64,000 bases of DNA from Rhodoligotrophos defluvii (GCF_005281615.1 NZ_SZZM01000007.1:186001-250000); one strand, 5' to 3'; counted from the first letter of the stretch, positions 36,926-49,087 are shown. Numbers and translations are program-made. Notes: generated by a model from the letters alone, not told the origin.

Positions 36926-38134
36926 CTACTGGATTTGGCCGACCTCGACGAAGCGGCCGTCTTTCACCAGCATCTCGACGATGACGCCCGGCACGTCGCC
37001 ATTCTCGTCGAAGGTCATGGCGCCGCCGGCGCCGGCATAGTGGATGTCCTTGCCCTCGGCGATCAGCCGCTTGGCCTTCTCCCACTCGCCGGGCAGGATC
37101 GCCTCGCCCTTGCCGCTGGCGACCTCGCGCAGAGCCTTGTTGAGGCCTTCGCGCTCGGCCTTTCCGCTTTTCTCGATGGCGAGCGCGATCAGGAAGGCCG
37201 CGTCATAGGCCTGCGGCGCATAGACAGCGGTCGGATCGAGCCCGGCATCCCTGGCGAGCTTGGCGAACACTTCCGCGCCCGGGATCTCCGGCCGGCCGGC
37301 CTTGGTGCCGATCATGCCTTCCAGCCGGTCGGCGCCAATGGCGGTCACCAGCTCGTCGGCAATCATGCCGTCGCCGCCCACGAACTTCTGGAAGTCGCCG
37401 CCCTCGATCGCCTGGCGGATGATGGTCTGGCCCGAGCCAGAGGCGTAAGCCAGCACCACCAGCGTGTCGGCACCGGAGGACGCAAGCTGCCCGATCTCGG
37501 CCCGGTAGTCCGCCTTGCCCTCCTCATGGGCCTGCTTCGTGGCAACCGTACCGCCGGCATCGGTAAAGGCCTTCTCCAGGGCGTCCGCGAAGCCCTTGCC
37601 GTAATCGTTGTTCACATAGGTGATGGCGATGTTGTCATAGCCCTTTTCCTTGAGCAGCTTGGCCATGGCCTCGCCCTGGTAGCTGTCGGATGGCGTGGTG
37701 CGGAAGACGAGGTCCTTGTCGTCGAGCTCCGACACCGCCGGCGAGGTGGAGGCGGGCGATACCATCAGCACGCCGCCGGGCACCGCGGCGCTGTTGGCGG
37801 CGGCAATGGTCTCTCCCGAGCAGAGAGCGCCGACGATCGCGATGACCTTCTCCGCGTTGACCATGCGGTCGCCGGCGGCCGCGGCGGCGGTGGCATCGGT
37901 GCAGGTCGAGTCGGCGCTGACCATATTGATCTTTTCGCCGTCGAGCACCCCGCCCTGGTCGTTGACATTCTTCACCGCGAGCTTTGCCCCTTCGAAGATC
38001 GGCGGCGTGAGCGCTTCGATCGGCCCGGTGAACCCGCCGAGAAAGCCGACCTTCACGTCAGCCCAGGCAGCCGGTGCGGTCAGCATCGTGACGCATACCG
38101 CAGCAAGCAGTGACCGTCGCAGAGATCCCATCAT
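36926..38134 (-). CDS. livK: HAAT ABC transporter periplasmic binding protein LivK-like
   Basis: This 402-residue protein has a signal peptide (residues 1-25, ending AAWA) and a type I periplasmic-binding fold: VKVGFLGGFTGPIEAL at the start, then AIVGALCSGETIAAAN and AITYVNNDYGKGFADAL. It presumably delivers an amino acid or related compound to LivGFHM. It is odd in being convergent to the other four genes rather than at the head of their operon. The ribosome site GAGGAGGG lies seven bases before the ATG at 38134. The ligand is unknown. Confidence 0.92.
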   Translation of the reverse strand: MMGSLRRSLLAAVCVTMLTAPAAWADVKVGFLGGFTGPIEALTPPIFEGAKLAVKNVNDQGGVLDGEKINMVSADSTCTDATAAAAAGDRMVNAEKVIAIVGALCSGETIAAANSAAVPGGVLMVSPASTSPAVSELDDKDLVFRTTPSDSYQGEAMAKLLKEKGYDNIAITYVNNDYGKGFADALEKAFTDAGGTVATKQAHEEGKADYRAEIGQLASSGADTLVVLAYASGSGQTIIRQAIEGGDFQKFVGGDGMIADELVTAIGADRLEGMIGTKAGRPEIPGAEVFAKLARDAGLDPTAVYAPQAYDAAFLIALAIEKSGKAEREGLNKALREVASGKGEAILPGEWEKAKRLIAEGKDIHYAGAGGAMTFDENGDVPGVIVEMLVKDGRFVEVGQIQ

Positions 38135-38307
38135 TCCGTTACCCTCCTCATATTGCCCCTGGCCTTCCAGCGGCCCGAGATTGCCCGATAGTGAGCATCG
38201 GAAGCATGGTGTTGTAAAGCTTTGAAAAGCTTGAGCCAGGCGGTGATGGGCCGTTATGGTTTCCCTCGCTGCCAGCCAGCCCCGGTGGCGCCAGCAAAGG
38301 ATGTCGC

Positions 38308-38544
38308 ATGAAGCCCGTATTCGTTCAGATCAAGTGCGCCCTGGGCCAGGCCTATACCGTGGCCACCGCCATCGCGGACGCCGAGATCGCCTCGGAGATC
38401 TACTCGACCGCCGGCGGCTACGACTTGCTCGTGAAGTTCTACCTGCCGGAAGGCGAGGATGTCGGCCACTTCATCAACGAGAAGCTACATGCCATTCCCG
38501 GCATCACCGACACATACACGATCATCACGTTCCGGGCGTTCTAG
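38308..38544 (+). CDS. Stand-alone Lrp/AsnC ligand-binding (RAM) domain protein
   Basis: This 78-residue protein is only the C-terminal RAM domain of Lrp/AsnC regulators: a beta-alpha-beta-beta-alpha-beta pattern with AIADAEIASEIYSTAGGYDLLVK and GITDTYTIITFRAF. The DNA-binding helix-turn-helix is absent from the gene and from the upstream 170 bases. Such stand-alone RAM proteins form oligomers that bind amino acids. Divergent placement next to livK suggests an amino-acid-sensing role, but that is inference. Confidence 0.85.
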   Translation: MKPVFVQIKCALGQAYTVATAIADAEIASEIYSTAGGYDLLVKFYLPEGEDVGHFINEKLHAIPGITDTYTIITFRAF

Positions 38545-38633
38545 CTGCGGCTCTGATGGCCCATTACTCTCGTCACCGCGGGACTGATGGTCGGGCGATG
38601 CAGGCCGCAAGGGGAAAGCGCATGCCGGACGCC

Positions 38634-38655
38634 CCGGCCCTGGCGCCTGGGCCGG
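38634..38655. terminator. GC-rich hairpin between convergent genes
   Basis: CCGGCCC (38634-38640) and GGGCCGG (38649-38655) pair perfectly around the loop TGGCGCCT. It lies between the convergent RAM-domain gene and the lipoprotein gene, a natural place for a shared terminator. No U-run is present. Confidence 0.45.
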
Positions 38656-38683
38656 CAGATGGTATGGCCTTGGCGCCGTCCCG

Positions 38684-39028
38684 TCAGCTCAGCTTGATCT
38701 TGCTCTGCTTGCCGTCGCGTTCGACTTCGTAGCACGCGGTCTCGGCCACCGTCATGCCCTGGAACTGGCGCGGCTGCGGACGATTGACCAGCGTCTCCAC
38801 CACCAGCTTGCATTGTTCGAGGGTCGGCGTGGCGGCGCCGGTGTCGCGCTCCTTGCGGCCGACAGGGTCGGTGAACTCGACCACCGGCACATAAACCACG
38901 TCCAGGGTCTGATTCGCCACGGCGATTCGCGGCTCCTGGGGCAGCGCGGCCGTTGTGCTCGTCGTCTGGCAGCCAGCCAGCACAAGCCCTGCGGAGAATA
39001 ATGGCGGGATCAATAGCGCGGTCTTCAT
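38684..39028 (-). CDS. Small putative lipoprotein of unknown function
   Basis: This 114-residue protein starts with a lipoprotein signal (MKTALLIPPLFSAGLVLAGC, lipid-acceptor Cys20) followed by a short Thr/Ser linker and a domain of about 90 residues with two cysteines (EQCKLV, ETACYEV), which could form a disulfide. I do not recognise the family. The start at 39028 has GAGGAG about ten bases upstream; a longer frame to 39238 is rejected because it runs into rpsD and would bury the lipobox. It lies downstream of rpsD behind a strong terminator. Confidence 0.72.
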   Translation of the reverse strand: MKTALLIPPLFSAGLVLAGCQTTSTTAALPQEPRIAVANQTLDVVYVPVVEFTDPVGRKERDTGAATPTLEQCKLVVETLVNRPQPRQFQGMTVAETACYEVERDGKQSKIKLS

Positions 39029-39118
39029 TCGGAATTCTGCTCCTCGGGACGGCGTTAAACGCATGACAGCATCATCACGACCCTGAGACAACAACGATCC
39101 ACGAAGACGACGCACACG

Positions 39119-39149
39119 TGAAAAGCGGCGGAAGCCGAGCGCTTCCGCC
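39119..39149 (-). terminator. Intrinsic terminator of rpsD
   Basis: On the minus strand GGCGGAAGC and GCTTCCGCC form a perfect nine-pair stem (39127-39135 with 39141-39149) around a five-base loop, followed by GCTTTT. It begins 13 bases after the rpsD stop. This is the clearest rho-independent terminator in the window. Confidence 0.85.
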
Positions 39150-39161
39150 CTGACGTGAAGA

Positions 39162-39779
39162 TTAACGCGAATAGAACTCGACCACCAGATTCGGTTCCAT
39201 GTGCACGGGATAGGGCACGTCGGACAGCGCCGGAACACGGCTCAACCGTGCGGCAAAGCCCTTCTGGTCGAGCTCGATGTAATCGGGCACGTCCCGCTCG
39301 GCGAGCTGCTGGGCCTCGAGCACCAGGGCGAGCTCGCGCGACTTGTCCTTGACCTCGATGAGGTCGCCCGGCTTCACCCGGTAGCTCGGGATGTTCACAC
39401 GGCGCCCGTTCACCTTCACGTGGCCATGGTTCACGAACTGGCGCGCGGCGAAGATGGTCGGCACGAACTTGGCACGATAGACGATCGCGTCCAGACGACG
39501 CTCCAACAGCCCGATCAGGTTCTCGGACGTGTCGCCCCTCATCCGGGCCGCTTCCTGATAAATGGCGTTGAACTGCCGCTCGTTGATCGAGCCGTAGTAG
39601 CCCTTTAGCTTCTGCTTGGCGCGCAGCTGCTGGCCGAAGTCCGACAGCTTGCCCTTGCGGCGCTGCCCGTGCTGGCCGGGCCCATATTCACGCTTGTTCA
39701 CGGGGCTCTTGGGGCGGCCCCAGATGTTCTCGCCCATGCGGCGATCGATCTTGTGCTTCGCCTGAATACGCTTGGTCAT
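39162..39779 (-). CDS. rpsD: 30S ribosomal protein S4
   Basis: This 205-residue primary rRNA-binding protein has the N-terminal S4 domain ([23 protein letters not shown]) and the RNA-binding S4 fold ([39 protein letters not shown]). Alphaproteobacterial S4 lacks the zinc-binding N-terminal cysteines, as here. I start at the ATG at 39779 ([10 protein letters not shown]), preceded by TTGGAG. It has its own promoter and terminator and is a single-gene unit, in contrast to E. coli where S4 sits in the alpha operon. Confidence 0.97.
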   Translation of the reverse strand: MTKRIQAKHKIDRRMGENIWGRPKSPVNKREYGPGQHGQRRKGKLSDFGQQLRAKQKLKGYYGSINERQFNAIYQEAARMRGDTSENLIGLLERRLDAIVYRAKFVPTIFAARQFVNHGHVKVNGRRVNIPSYRVKPGDLIEVKDKSRELALVLEAQQLAERDVPDYIELDQKGFAARLSRVPALSDVPYPVHMEPNLVVEFYSR

Positions 39780-39944
39780 TCGAGTCTCCAAAAGAAAGAC
39801 GACGGCGCGAGGGTGCGCCATCGACCGGGGAACTCGCCCTCCTCCGCCGAGATCATTCGGCCGACAGATGCGCCGCCCCAAGCAGAAGCGGCAGATCACG
39901 GGCAAGCAGAAAAGCCGGCATTCACGCCTGCCAGCTTGCGGGTG

Positions 39945-39973
39945 CTGATACAGATATTGGCCGGCGCTGTCAA
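39945..39973 (-). promoter_or_regulatory. Putative sigma-70 promoter of rpsD
   Basis: On the minus strand a perfect -35 TTGACA (39968-39973) is separated by 17 bases from TATCAG (39945-39950), which matches four of six consensus -10 positions. It lies between murI and rpsD. Transcription from here would give a leader of about 160 bases before the rpsD ATG, which is long enough for regulatory structure. Confidence 0.65.
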
Positions 39974-39994
39974 ATCAAGCAGGCACAGGGCCTT

Positions 39995-40822
39995 TCAAGC
40001 CATGGCAAGCACCTCATGGTCGGGATAACCTGCGCGCGCGTAGGCCTCGAGCACATTCTGGTTGGCCGGGCGCGCCGTGAGCAGCACGCTGCCCGGCCTT
40101 GCCGCGCCATTCAGCGCTCCGGGCTGCCGGCCCTTCTCCGCCACCACCTGCACCACGCGCCGGGCGATCGCCGGCGCCGGGTCGAGGAAGGTGACCGGCC
40201 AGGGCGCGGCCTTCGCGAGCTCTTCCAAGAGCAGCGGATAGTGGGTGCAGCCCAGCACCACCGTATCGGTCAGGCGGCCATCCCGCTTGCGAAATGCCGG
40301 CCGGATCTCGCGGCGGAGCGCCTTCGGATCCGGCGTGATGCCATAGAGCTTGCCTTCCGCCATGGCGGCAAGCCCCTCGGCCCCGTGCAGGAACACGGTG
40401 CAGTGGCTGGCATAGGTCTCGATCAATGCACGGGTATATTCCCGGCGCACCGTGCCCGGCGTGGCCAGCACGCCGATGAGCCCGGTCTTGGACAGCGCGG
40501 CCGCCGGCTTGATCGCCGGCACCGTGCCCACGAAGGGCATGCTGGGGAAGCGTTCGCGCAGGCGCCAAATGGCGATGGTGCTGGCGGTATTGCAGGCAAC
40601 CACAACCACGTCGGGCCGGCCGCGCTCGATCAACGCAGCCATGAGCACGAGAAGGCGCTCGACCAGGGGTTCCTCCGCCCATGCGCCATAGGGAAAGCCG
40701 CCATTGTCGGCGGCATAGATCAGGTCGGCATTCGGCAGCGCGTCCGCCACCGCCCTAGCCACGGTGAGGCCGCCGGTGCCGCTGTCGAACATGAGGATGC
40801 GCAGCCGCCGATCGTCAGTCAT
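39995..40822 (-). CDS. murI: Glutamate racemase
   Basis: This 275-residue enzyme interconverts L- and D-glutamate for peptidoglycan. The two catalytic cysteines are visible, Cys77 in VVACNTAST and Cys192 in LGCTHYPLLL, along with the N-terminal FDSGTGGLT. The start at 40822 is a clean ATG that overlaps the end of trmJ by eight bases; a much longer open frame to 41209 is trmJ shadow. Confidence 0.95.
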   Translation of the reverse strand: MTDDRRLRILMFDSGTGGLTVARAVADALPNADLIYAADNGGFPYGAWAEEPLVERLLVLMAALIERGRPDVVVVACNTASTIAIWRLRERFPSMPFVGTVPAIKPAAALSKTGLIGVLATPGTVRREYTRALIETYASHCTVFLHGAEGLAAMAEGKLYGITPDPKALRREIRPAFRKRDGRLTDTVVLGCTHYPLLLEELAKAAPWPVTFLDPAPAIARRVVQVVAEKGRQPGALNGAARPGSVLLTARPANQNVLEAYARAGYPDHEVLAMA

Positions 40823-41603
40823 CCTGCGGCTCTCCAGGCTCGAACCGCTGCCGGGCAAGGGATGACACGATACCGTGCAGGGTGCGCACCTCGCGCTCGG
40901 TAAGACCTGCGCGGGCAAACAGGTTGCGCAGGTTGCGCACCATGATCGGCGCCTTTTCCGGCGGATAGAGGAAGCCAGACCGGGTGAGCGCCGCCTCCAG
41001 CCGGGTGAAGAAATTGAGGAGCTCCGCCTTGGTCGCGAGCCGCGTCTCGGACATGGGCGTACCCTGCTCCCCGCTGGGGTCGACCGGGGTTGCCCGCCCG
41101 AGCCCCTGCTCGCCGGCCTGCTTGAACCATTCATAACCCACGAGCAGCACCGCTTGCGCGAGGTTGAGCGAGGCGAAGGCCGGGTTGACCGGCGCCATGA
41201 CGATGGCATCCGCGAGCGCCACGTGGTCGCTTTCGAGCCCCGTCCGTTCCGGCCCGAACAGGACGCCTACGCGCCCACCTGCGGCAATCCGCCCCTGTGC
41301 GGCGCGGGCCGCCTCTTCCGGCGCCAGCACCGGCTTGATCATGTCGCGGCGGCGGGCAGTGGTGGCGAGCACGTAGTCGAGATCGCCAATGGCCTCCTCC
41401 ACCGTGTCGTAGAGCTTGGCGCCGTCGATGACCCAGTCGGCACCGGACGCATTGGCCTTGGCTTGCGGATTGGGCCAGCCGTCGCGCGGCTTCACCAGCC
41501 GCAGTTCGCTCAAGGCGAAATTGGCCATGGCTCGGGCGGCCGCCCCGATATTCTCGCCAAGCTGCGGATGGACGAGGATCACGATGGGCGCTTCGACCGG
41601 CAT
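40815..41603 (-). CDS. trmJ: tRNA/rRNA 2'-O-methyltransferase, TrmJ-like SPOUT family
   Basis: This 262-residue protein has the SPOUT (trefoil-knot) methyltransferase signatures: VHPQLGENIGAAARAMANF at the start, GVLFGPERTGLESD, and the knot segment AFASLNLAQAVLLVGYEW. TrmJ methylates position 32 of tRNAs. A C-terminal helical part of about 85 residues follows and matches bacterial TrmJ layout. The ATG at 41603 is preferred over 41666. It is divergent from icd and overlaps murI. Confidence 0.9.
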   Translation of the reverse strand: MPVEAPIVILVHPQLGENIGAAARAMANFALSELRLVKPRDGWPNPQAKANASGADWVIDGAKLYDTVEEAIGDLDYVLATTARRRDMIKPVLAPEEAARAAQGRIAAGGRVGVLFGPERTGLESDHVALADAIVMAPVNPAFASLNLAQAVLLVGYEWFKQAGEQGLGRATPVDPSGEQGTPMSETRLATKAELLNFFTRLEAALTRSGFLYPPEKAPIMVRNLRNLFARAGLTEREVRTLHGIVSSLARQRFEPGEPQDD

Positions 41604-41690
41604 GGACCGCTTGGGGCTGTTGAGGAATGGGTGAGGCGCTGCCTTTTGCCCGAGGCAGGCGGGCAAGGCTCAATAAGACATCCGGTGGGA

Positions 41691-41718
41691 TTGATCAATC
41701 CGGCGAGAATGCTATGAA
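41691..41718 (+). promoter_or_regulatory. Candidate promoter of icd
   Basis: TTGATC (41691-41696) and TATGAA (41713-41718) are spaced by 16 bases and each matches four consensus positions. It lies about 50 bases upstream of the icd ATG, in the divergent trmJ-icd gap. Moderate support only. Confidence 0.4.
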
Positions 41719-41770
41719 GGCGCCGCATTTCGAGAACCCTGCGGCACACTCCAACCGAGGTCCCCAAGCG

Positions 41771-42988
41771 ATGGCGAAGATCAAGGTCGACAATCCGGTC
41801 GTCGAGCTCGACGGCGACGAGATGACCAGGATCATCTGGCACTTCATCAAGGACAAGCTGATCCTGCCCTATCTGGACATCGACCTGAAATACTACGACC
41901 TCGGCATCGAGCATCGGGACGAGACCGAGGACAAGGTCACGGTGGAGGCCGCCGAGGCGATCAGGCGCTATGGCGTCGGCGTGAAATGCGCGACGATTAC
42001 GCCGGACGAGGCGCGAGTCGAGGAATTCAAGCTGAAGAAGATGTGGAAGTCGCCCAACGGGACCATCCGCAACATCTTGGGCGGTGTCGTGTTCCGCGAG
42101 CCCATCATCTGCTCCAACATCCCGCGCCTGGTGCCGGGCTGGACGCAGCCCATCGTGATCGGCCGCCATGCTTTCGGCGATCAGTACCGGGCGACCGATT
42201 TCACCGTGCCGGGCAAGGGCAAGCTCTCGATCAAGTTCGTCGGCGACGACGGTACGGTCATCGAGCACGAGGTCTTCTCCTATCCCGGCGGCGGGGTGGC
42301 CATGGCCATGTACAATCTTGACGAGTCCATCCGCGATTTCGCCCGGGCCTCGTTCAACTACGGCCTGATGCGCAAATATCCGGTTTATCTCTCCACCAAG
42401 AACACGATCCTCAAGGCCTATGACGGCCGCTTCAAGGACCTGTTCCAGGAGGTGTTCGACGCGGAGTTCAAGGACCGCTTCAAGGCGCTGGGCCTCACCT
42501 ACGAGCACCGGCTGATCGACGATATGGTCGCCTCCGCCCTGAAATGGTCCGGCGGCTATGTCTGGGCCTGCAAGAACTATGATGGCGACGTGCAGTCCGA
42601 TACCGTGGCGCAGGGTTTCGGCTCGCTCGGCCTGATGACCTCGGTGCTGATGACCCCCGACGGCAAGACCGTGGAGGCGGAGGCGGCCCATGGCACGGTG
42701 ACGCGCCACTACCGGCTGCACCAGCAGGGCAAGGAGACCTCTACCAACTCCACCGCCTCGATCTTCGCCTGGACCCGCGGCTTGAGCCACCGTGCCAAGC
42801 TCGATAACAACGAGAAGCTGAAGGCTTTCGCGGCGACACTGGAAAAGGTCACGGTCGATACCATCGAGGCCGGCCACATGACCAAGGACCTGGCGATCCT
42901 GGTGGGGCCGGATCAGAAATGGCTGTCGACCACCGGCTTTCTCGACAAGGTGCGCGAGAACCTCGAAGCGGCCATGGCGCGGGCCTGA
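41771..42988 (+). CDS. icd: NADP-dependent isocitrate dehydrogenase
   Basis: This 405-residue TCA-cycle enzyme belongs to the eukaryote-like (type II) NADP-IDH group. It begins [22 protein letters not shown] and has the substrate segment [12 protein letters not shown], the metal region [18 protein letters not shown], and the cofactor loop [12 protein letters not shown], where the His/Arg pattern indicates NADP use. I start at the ATG at 41771; the frame is open back to 41627 but that part is unrelated to the family. Confidence 0.96.
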   Translation: MAKIKVDNPVVELDGDEMTRIIWHFIKDKLILPYLDIDLKYYDLGIEHRDETEDKVTVEAAEAIRRYGVGVKCATITPDEARVEEFKLKKMWKSPNGTIRNILGGVVFREPIICSNIPRLVPGWTQPIVIGRHAFGDQYRATDFTVPGKGKLSIKFVGDDGTVIEHEVFSYPGGGVAMAMYNLDESIRDFARASFNYGLMRKYPVYLSTKNTILKAYDGRFKDLFQEVFDAEFKDRFKALGLTYEHRLIDDMVASALKWSGGYVWACKNYDGDVQSDTVAQGFGSLGLMTSVLMTPDGKTVEAEAAHGTVTRHYRLHQQGKETSTNSTASIFAWTRGLSHRAKLDNNEKLKAFAATLEKVTVDTIEAGHMTKDLAILVGPDQKWLSTTGFLDKVRENLEAAMARA

Positions 42989-43005
42989 GCTCGCAAAAAC
43001 AGTGG

Positions 43006-44193
43006 TCATCCGCCCTCGATCGGATCGAAAGTCTCGCCGAGCCGGGCGCGGGCCGTGGCATGAAAGGCCTCGGCCAGGCTCGGGTTCTTGGCCAGCAGCC
43101 GGTCGAGATCCGCGGCATCCAGCACCAGGAACTCGCAAGCCGTGACCGCGCGGATGGTCGCTGAGCGCACCCGGCGGCCGAGCAGCGCGATCTCGCCGAA
43201 AAAGTCGCCGGGGCCGAGCTCGATGGCCTTGCCGTCGAGCTGGACCGCCACCGTGCCGCTGGCAATGAAGTACATGCAGTCGGCGATCTCGCCCTTGCGG
43301 ATGATGACGGTGCCGGGCGGCACGCTGCGCGCCGACAGCATGCGCACCACCTCGGCGATGTCGGCCGCGTCGAGCTCGGCGAAGACCGGCACCCGCGCCA
43401 CCATGCCATAGCTCACCACGAAATTGCGGCGGCGGATCTCGTCCTGGAAGCCGGTGGCGATAATGCCGACCGGCAGTGCGAACAGGCCCAATCCCACCAC
43501 CACGGTAATGCCGCCGATGACCTTGCCGAGCGGGCTTATGGGCACGACGTCGCCGTAGCCAACGGTCGCCAGCGTCACGATCGCCCACCACATGGCGCTG
43601 GGCACGTCGCCGAACTTGTCCGGCTGCACGTTCCGCTCGGCCAGATACATGGCCATGGACGAGACCAGCATGGCGCTCATCATCAGCACCGCTGCAGCAA
43701 ACAGCGAATGGCGCTCCGCCGAGAGAACCCGGCCGATAGTGGCCATGGCGGTGGAATAGCGGGTCAAGCGGAAGAAGCGGATGAAGCGCAGCACCCGCAG
43801 GATCGAGAGGTCGGCCGGAAAGATGATCTGGAGGAAAAAGGGAAGGATGGCGATCAGATCGATCATCATCAGCGGCGAGGCGGCAAAGCGCAACCGCGCC
43901 TTCCAGGGCGAGAGATGCCGCACCATCGGGTGCTCGCGGGCGGTCCACAGCCGCGCGATGTATTCCACGAGGAAGATGGTGACGCACAGGGTGTCGAACG
44001 CGTTGAACGCCTCGCCATAGCTGGCGGCGATCGCGGGAACGGTCTCGATCACGGCCGCCGAAACATTGGCGATGATCAGGATGATGAGAAAGAGATTGAA
44101 GGCCCGGGGCGCGGGGCCGGCCCTTCGGCCCCCTTCCAGCAGATCAAAGGCCGATCGGCGTAAGGACCTGAGCCACGCGGGACCGGCGGCCAC
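43006..44193 (-). CDS. Cyclic-nucleotide-gated potassium channel (MlotiK1-like)
   Basis: This 395-residue channel has six membrane helices, an S4-like segment with regularly spaced arginines (ILRVLRFIRFFRLTRYS), the potassium selectivity filter TVGYGD at 210-215, and a C-terminal cyclic-nucleotide-binding domain (about 265-385). The phosphate-binding cassette reads FFGEIALLGRRVRSATIRA; the key Arg343 that contacts the cyclic-nucleotide phosphate is present. The channel probably moves K+ across the inner membrane under cAMP or cGMP control; voltage sensitivity is possible from the S4 charges. It is convergent with icd, 17 bases apart. Confidence 0.9.
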   Translation of the reverse strand: MAAGPAWLRSLRRSAFDLLEGGRRAGPAPRAFNLFLIILIIANVSAAVIETVPAIAASYGEAFNAFDTLCVTIFLVEYIARLWTAREHPMVRHLSPWKARLRFAASPLMMIDLIAILPFFLQIIFPADLSILRVLRFIRFFRLTRYSTAMATIGRVLSAERHSLFAAAVLMMSAMLVSSMAMYLAERNVQPDKFGDVPSAMWWAIVTLATVGYGDVVPISPLGKVIGGITVVVGLGLFALPVGIIATGFQDEIRRRNFVVSYGMVARVPVFAELDAADIAEVVRMLSARSVPPGTVIIRKGEIADCMYFIASGTVAVQLDGKAIELGPGDFFGEIALLGRRVRSATIRAVTACEFLVLDAADLDRLLAKNPSLAEAFHATARARLGETFDPIEGG

Positions 44194-44222
44194 CGGGCAC
44201 TCCTATATGGCGAATTAGACGC

Positions 44223-44489
44223 TCAGTCGGCAGCGAAGGCGATGCCCTCTTCGACCTCGGCAATGGCCTGGTCCACGAGCCCGATTGCCCGCTCGCGATG
44301 ACCGCCCTTGTTCGGGACCGCATTCTCGAGATTGGCACGGGCTTCCCGGAGATTGGCGAGCGCGTTCTCCATGAAGGGCTGATTGGCGGCAGCCGGCACC
44401 ATGAGCTGCTGCACACCGACAGCCGAAACGATACCCAGAACAAAGGCACCAGCGACGGCCATACGCGGCGCGGTCAACTTCATCCACAT
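44223..44489 (-). CDS. Small membrane-anchored protein of unknown function
   Basis: This 88-residue protein has one N-terminal membrane helix or signal anchor (MAVAGAFVLGIVSAVGVQQL) followed by a helical, charged domain (NALANLREARANLENAVPNKGG, then AIGLVDQAIAEVEEGIAFA). I do not recognise the family; the second half resembles short periplasmic helical-hairpin proteins. I start at 44489 because GGGGAAG lies five bases upstream; an open frame extends to 44612. It lies between alaS and the channel gene on the same strand. Confidence 0.6.
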   Translation of the reverse strand: MWMKLTAPRMAVAGAFVLGIVSAVGVQQLMVPAAANQPFMENALANLREARANLENAVPNKGGHRERAIGLVDQAIAEVEEGIAFAAD

Positions 44490-44622
44490 GACACTTCCCC
44501 AAGCCAGAACAACTGGGCATGCGACATGATCGTCGCCCCATGCAGGCAGGAATTGAACCAGAACACCTGCGATTGGGAAGACGTTTTCTTGCGCGGTCGG
44601 ATTTTCGCGCAAGCTTGCTTAA

Positions 44623-44644
44623 CGCTCCGCCAACAAGCGGAGCG
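44623..44644 (-). terminator. Hairpin downstream of alaS
   Basis: CGCTCCGC (44623-44630) pairs perfectly with GCGGAGCG (44637-44644) around a six-base loop, 22 bases after the alaS stop. On the minus strand it is followed by TTAAGC, a poor U-run. Probable terminator. Confidence 0.55.
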
Positions 44645-44666
44645 CTTGAGGAAAGGCCCTCGCTGC

Positions 44667-47354
<2,688 letters not shown>

Positions 47355-47465
47355 TGAGATGGTCCTGTGGTTTCGCCCGCCCGAGGGCGCGTTCATCGAT
47401 CAGTGAATAGATGGGAACGAACCGGGAGCAGCGCGACCCGCCCCCGGCCAATACATCAGCCGCAA

Positions 47466-49052
47466 TCAGCTTGCGGCCAGAATATTCGGCTTGGCGGCGC
47501 GCCGGGCAAGTAGCTTGTTCAGAGCACCCACATAGGCGCGGGCTGCGGCCACCATGGTGTCCGTGTCGGTGCCGCGTCCGGTGAACGACCGGCCGTCCTC
47601 CTCGAGGCGCACGCTCACATCCGCCTGGGCATCGGTGCCTTCGGTCACCGCCTTCACCTGGAACAGCTGCAGATTGGCCTCGTGCGGCACCGCGCCCTTG
47701 ATGGCATTGAAGGTGGCATCGACCGGCCCGTCGCCGGTCGCTTCCTTGGTGATGTGCTTGCCTTCCATGCTCAGGGTGATGGTCGCCTTCTGCGGCCCGC
47801 CCGTGCCGGCGATCACCGTCAGGGCCTCCACGCGGATATATTCCTGCGAGCGCGAGACCTGATCGTCGATCAAGGCCTCGATATCCTCGTCATAGACGTG
47901 CTTCTTCTTGTCGGCCAAGGCCTTGAAGCGCTCGAACGCATCCTGGAATGCATTGTCGGACAGTTGATAGCCCAGCTCTTCCAGCTTCTTCCTGAAGGCA
48001 TGGCGGCCGGAATGCTTGCCCATCACCAGGGACGACGACTTGAGCCCCACATCCTCCGGGCGCATGATCTCGTAGGTCGAGGCGTCCTTCAGCATGCCGT
48101 CCTGATGGATGCCGCTCTCATGGGCGAAGGCATTCTTGCCGACGATTGCCTTGTTGAACTGCACGGGGAAGGAAGTTGCCGCCGCCACCAGCTTGGAGGC
48201 CCGGGTCAGCATGGTCGCGTCGATATTGGTCGCATAAGGCAGCACGTCGGCGCGCACCTTCATCGCCATCACCACCTCTTCCAGCGCCGCGTTGCCGGCG
48301 CGTTCGCCGATGCCGTTGATGGTGCACTCGATCTGCCGCGCACCGCCCTGCAGCCCGGCCAGCGAATTGGCCACCGCAAGCCCCAAGTCATTGTGGCAAT
48401 GCACGGAGAAAATGGCTTTGTCCGCATTGGGCACGCGCTCGCGCACCGCCTTGAACATGGCGCAATATTCTTCCGGCGTGGCATAACCGACCGTATCCGG
48501 CAGATTGATGGTGGTGGCGCCCGCCTTGATCGCCGCTTCGACGCAACGGGCGAGGAAATCGATCGGCGTGCGGGTCGCATCCATGCCGGACCATTCCACA
48601 TCATCGACCAGGTTGCGTGCCTGGGTCACGGTCGCTACCACGATCTCCAGCACCTCTTCCTGGCTCTTGCGCATCTGGTGCTGCAGATGAATGGGCGAGG
48701 TGGAGACGAAGGTATGGATGCGGGGCCGCTTGGCGTGGCGTACCGCCTCGCCCGCACGGGCGATATCGGCGGGGATCGCCCGGGCAAGTCCCGCGATCAC
48801 CGCACGCTTGGCTTGGCGGGCGATCTCCGACACAGCCTTGAAGTCGCCCTCAGAGGCGATGGGAAAGCCCGCCTCGATCACATCCACGCCCATCTGGTCG
48901 AGCAGATCGGCAACCTCCAGCTTCTCCTCGAAGGTCATGGTTGCGCCGGGCGACTGCTCGCCGTCGCGCAAGGTCGTATCGAAAATGATGACTCGGTCTT
49001 TGTCGCTCTGCGCCGCTACGCCTGCGCCTTGCGTCCGGGAATCCACGGTCAT
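47466..49052 (-). CDS. leuA: 2-isopropylmalate synthase
   Basis: This 528-residue enzyme makes the first committed step of leucine synthesis (acetyl-CoA plus 2-ketoisovalerate). The TIM-barrel begins [18 protein letters not shown] and has [16 protein letters not shown] and [19 protein letters not shown]; the C-terminal LeuA dimer domain (residues about 400-515) binds the feedback inhibitor leucine. Length matches the group I LeuA. The upstream leader appears to be a leucine attenuator (see the leader ORF). AGGAAACGTCCC precedes the ATG. Confidence 0.96.
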   Translation of the reverse strand: MTVDSRTQGAGVAAQSDKDRVIIFDTTLRDGEQSPGATMTFEEKLEVADLLDQMGVDVIEAGFPIASEGDFKAVSEIARQAKRAVIAGLARAIPADIARAGEAVRHAKRPRIHTFVSTSPIHLQHQMRKSQEEVLEIVVATVTQARNLVDDVEWSGMDATRTPIDFLARCVEAAIKAGATTINLPDTVGYATPEEYCAMFKAVRERVPNADKAIFSVHCHNDLGLAVANSLAGLQGGARQIECTINGIGERAGNAALEEVVMAMKVRADVLPYATNIDATMLTRASKLVAAATSFPVQFNKAIVGKNAFAHESGIHQDGMLKDASTYEIMRPEDVGLKSSSLVMGKHSGRHAFRKKLEELGYQLSDNAFQDAFERFKALADKKKHVYDEDIEALIDDQVSRSQEYIRVEALTVIAGTGGPQKATITLSMEGKHITKEATGDGPVDATFNAIKGAVPHEANLQLFQVKAVTEGTDAQADVSVRLEEDGRSFTGRGTDTDTMVAAARAYVGALNKLLARRAAKPNILAAS

Positions 49053-49087
49053 GGGACGTTTCCTGAAGCTTGGGACCCGACTGTCGG

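Noticed and set aside
40822-41209. Extended N-terminus for murI
   Set aside because: The extra 129 residues are the trmJ gene read in another frame; the ATG at 40822 gives the standard length.
41579-43987. 802-codon open frame on the minus strand opposite icd
   Set aside because: It is antisense to icd and the channel gene, with Arg/Gly/His-rich low-quality translation. Icd is an unmistakable gene on the other strand. High GC content leaves antisense frames open.
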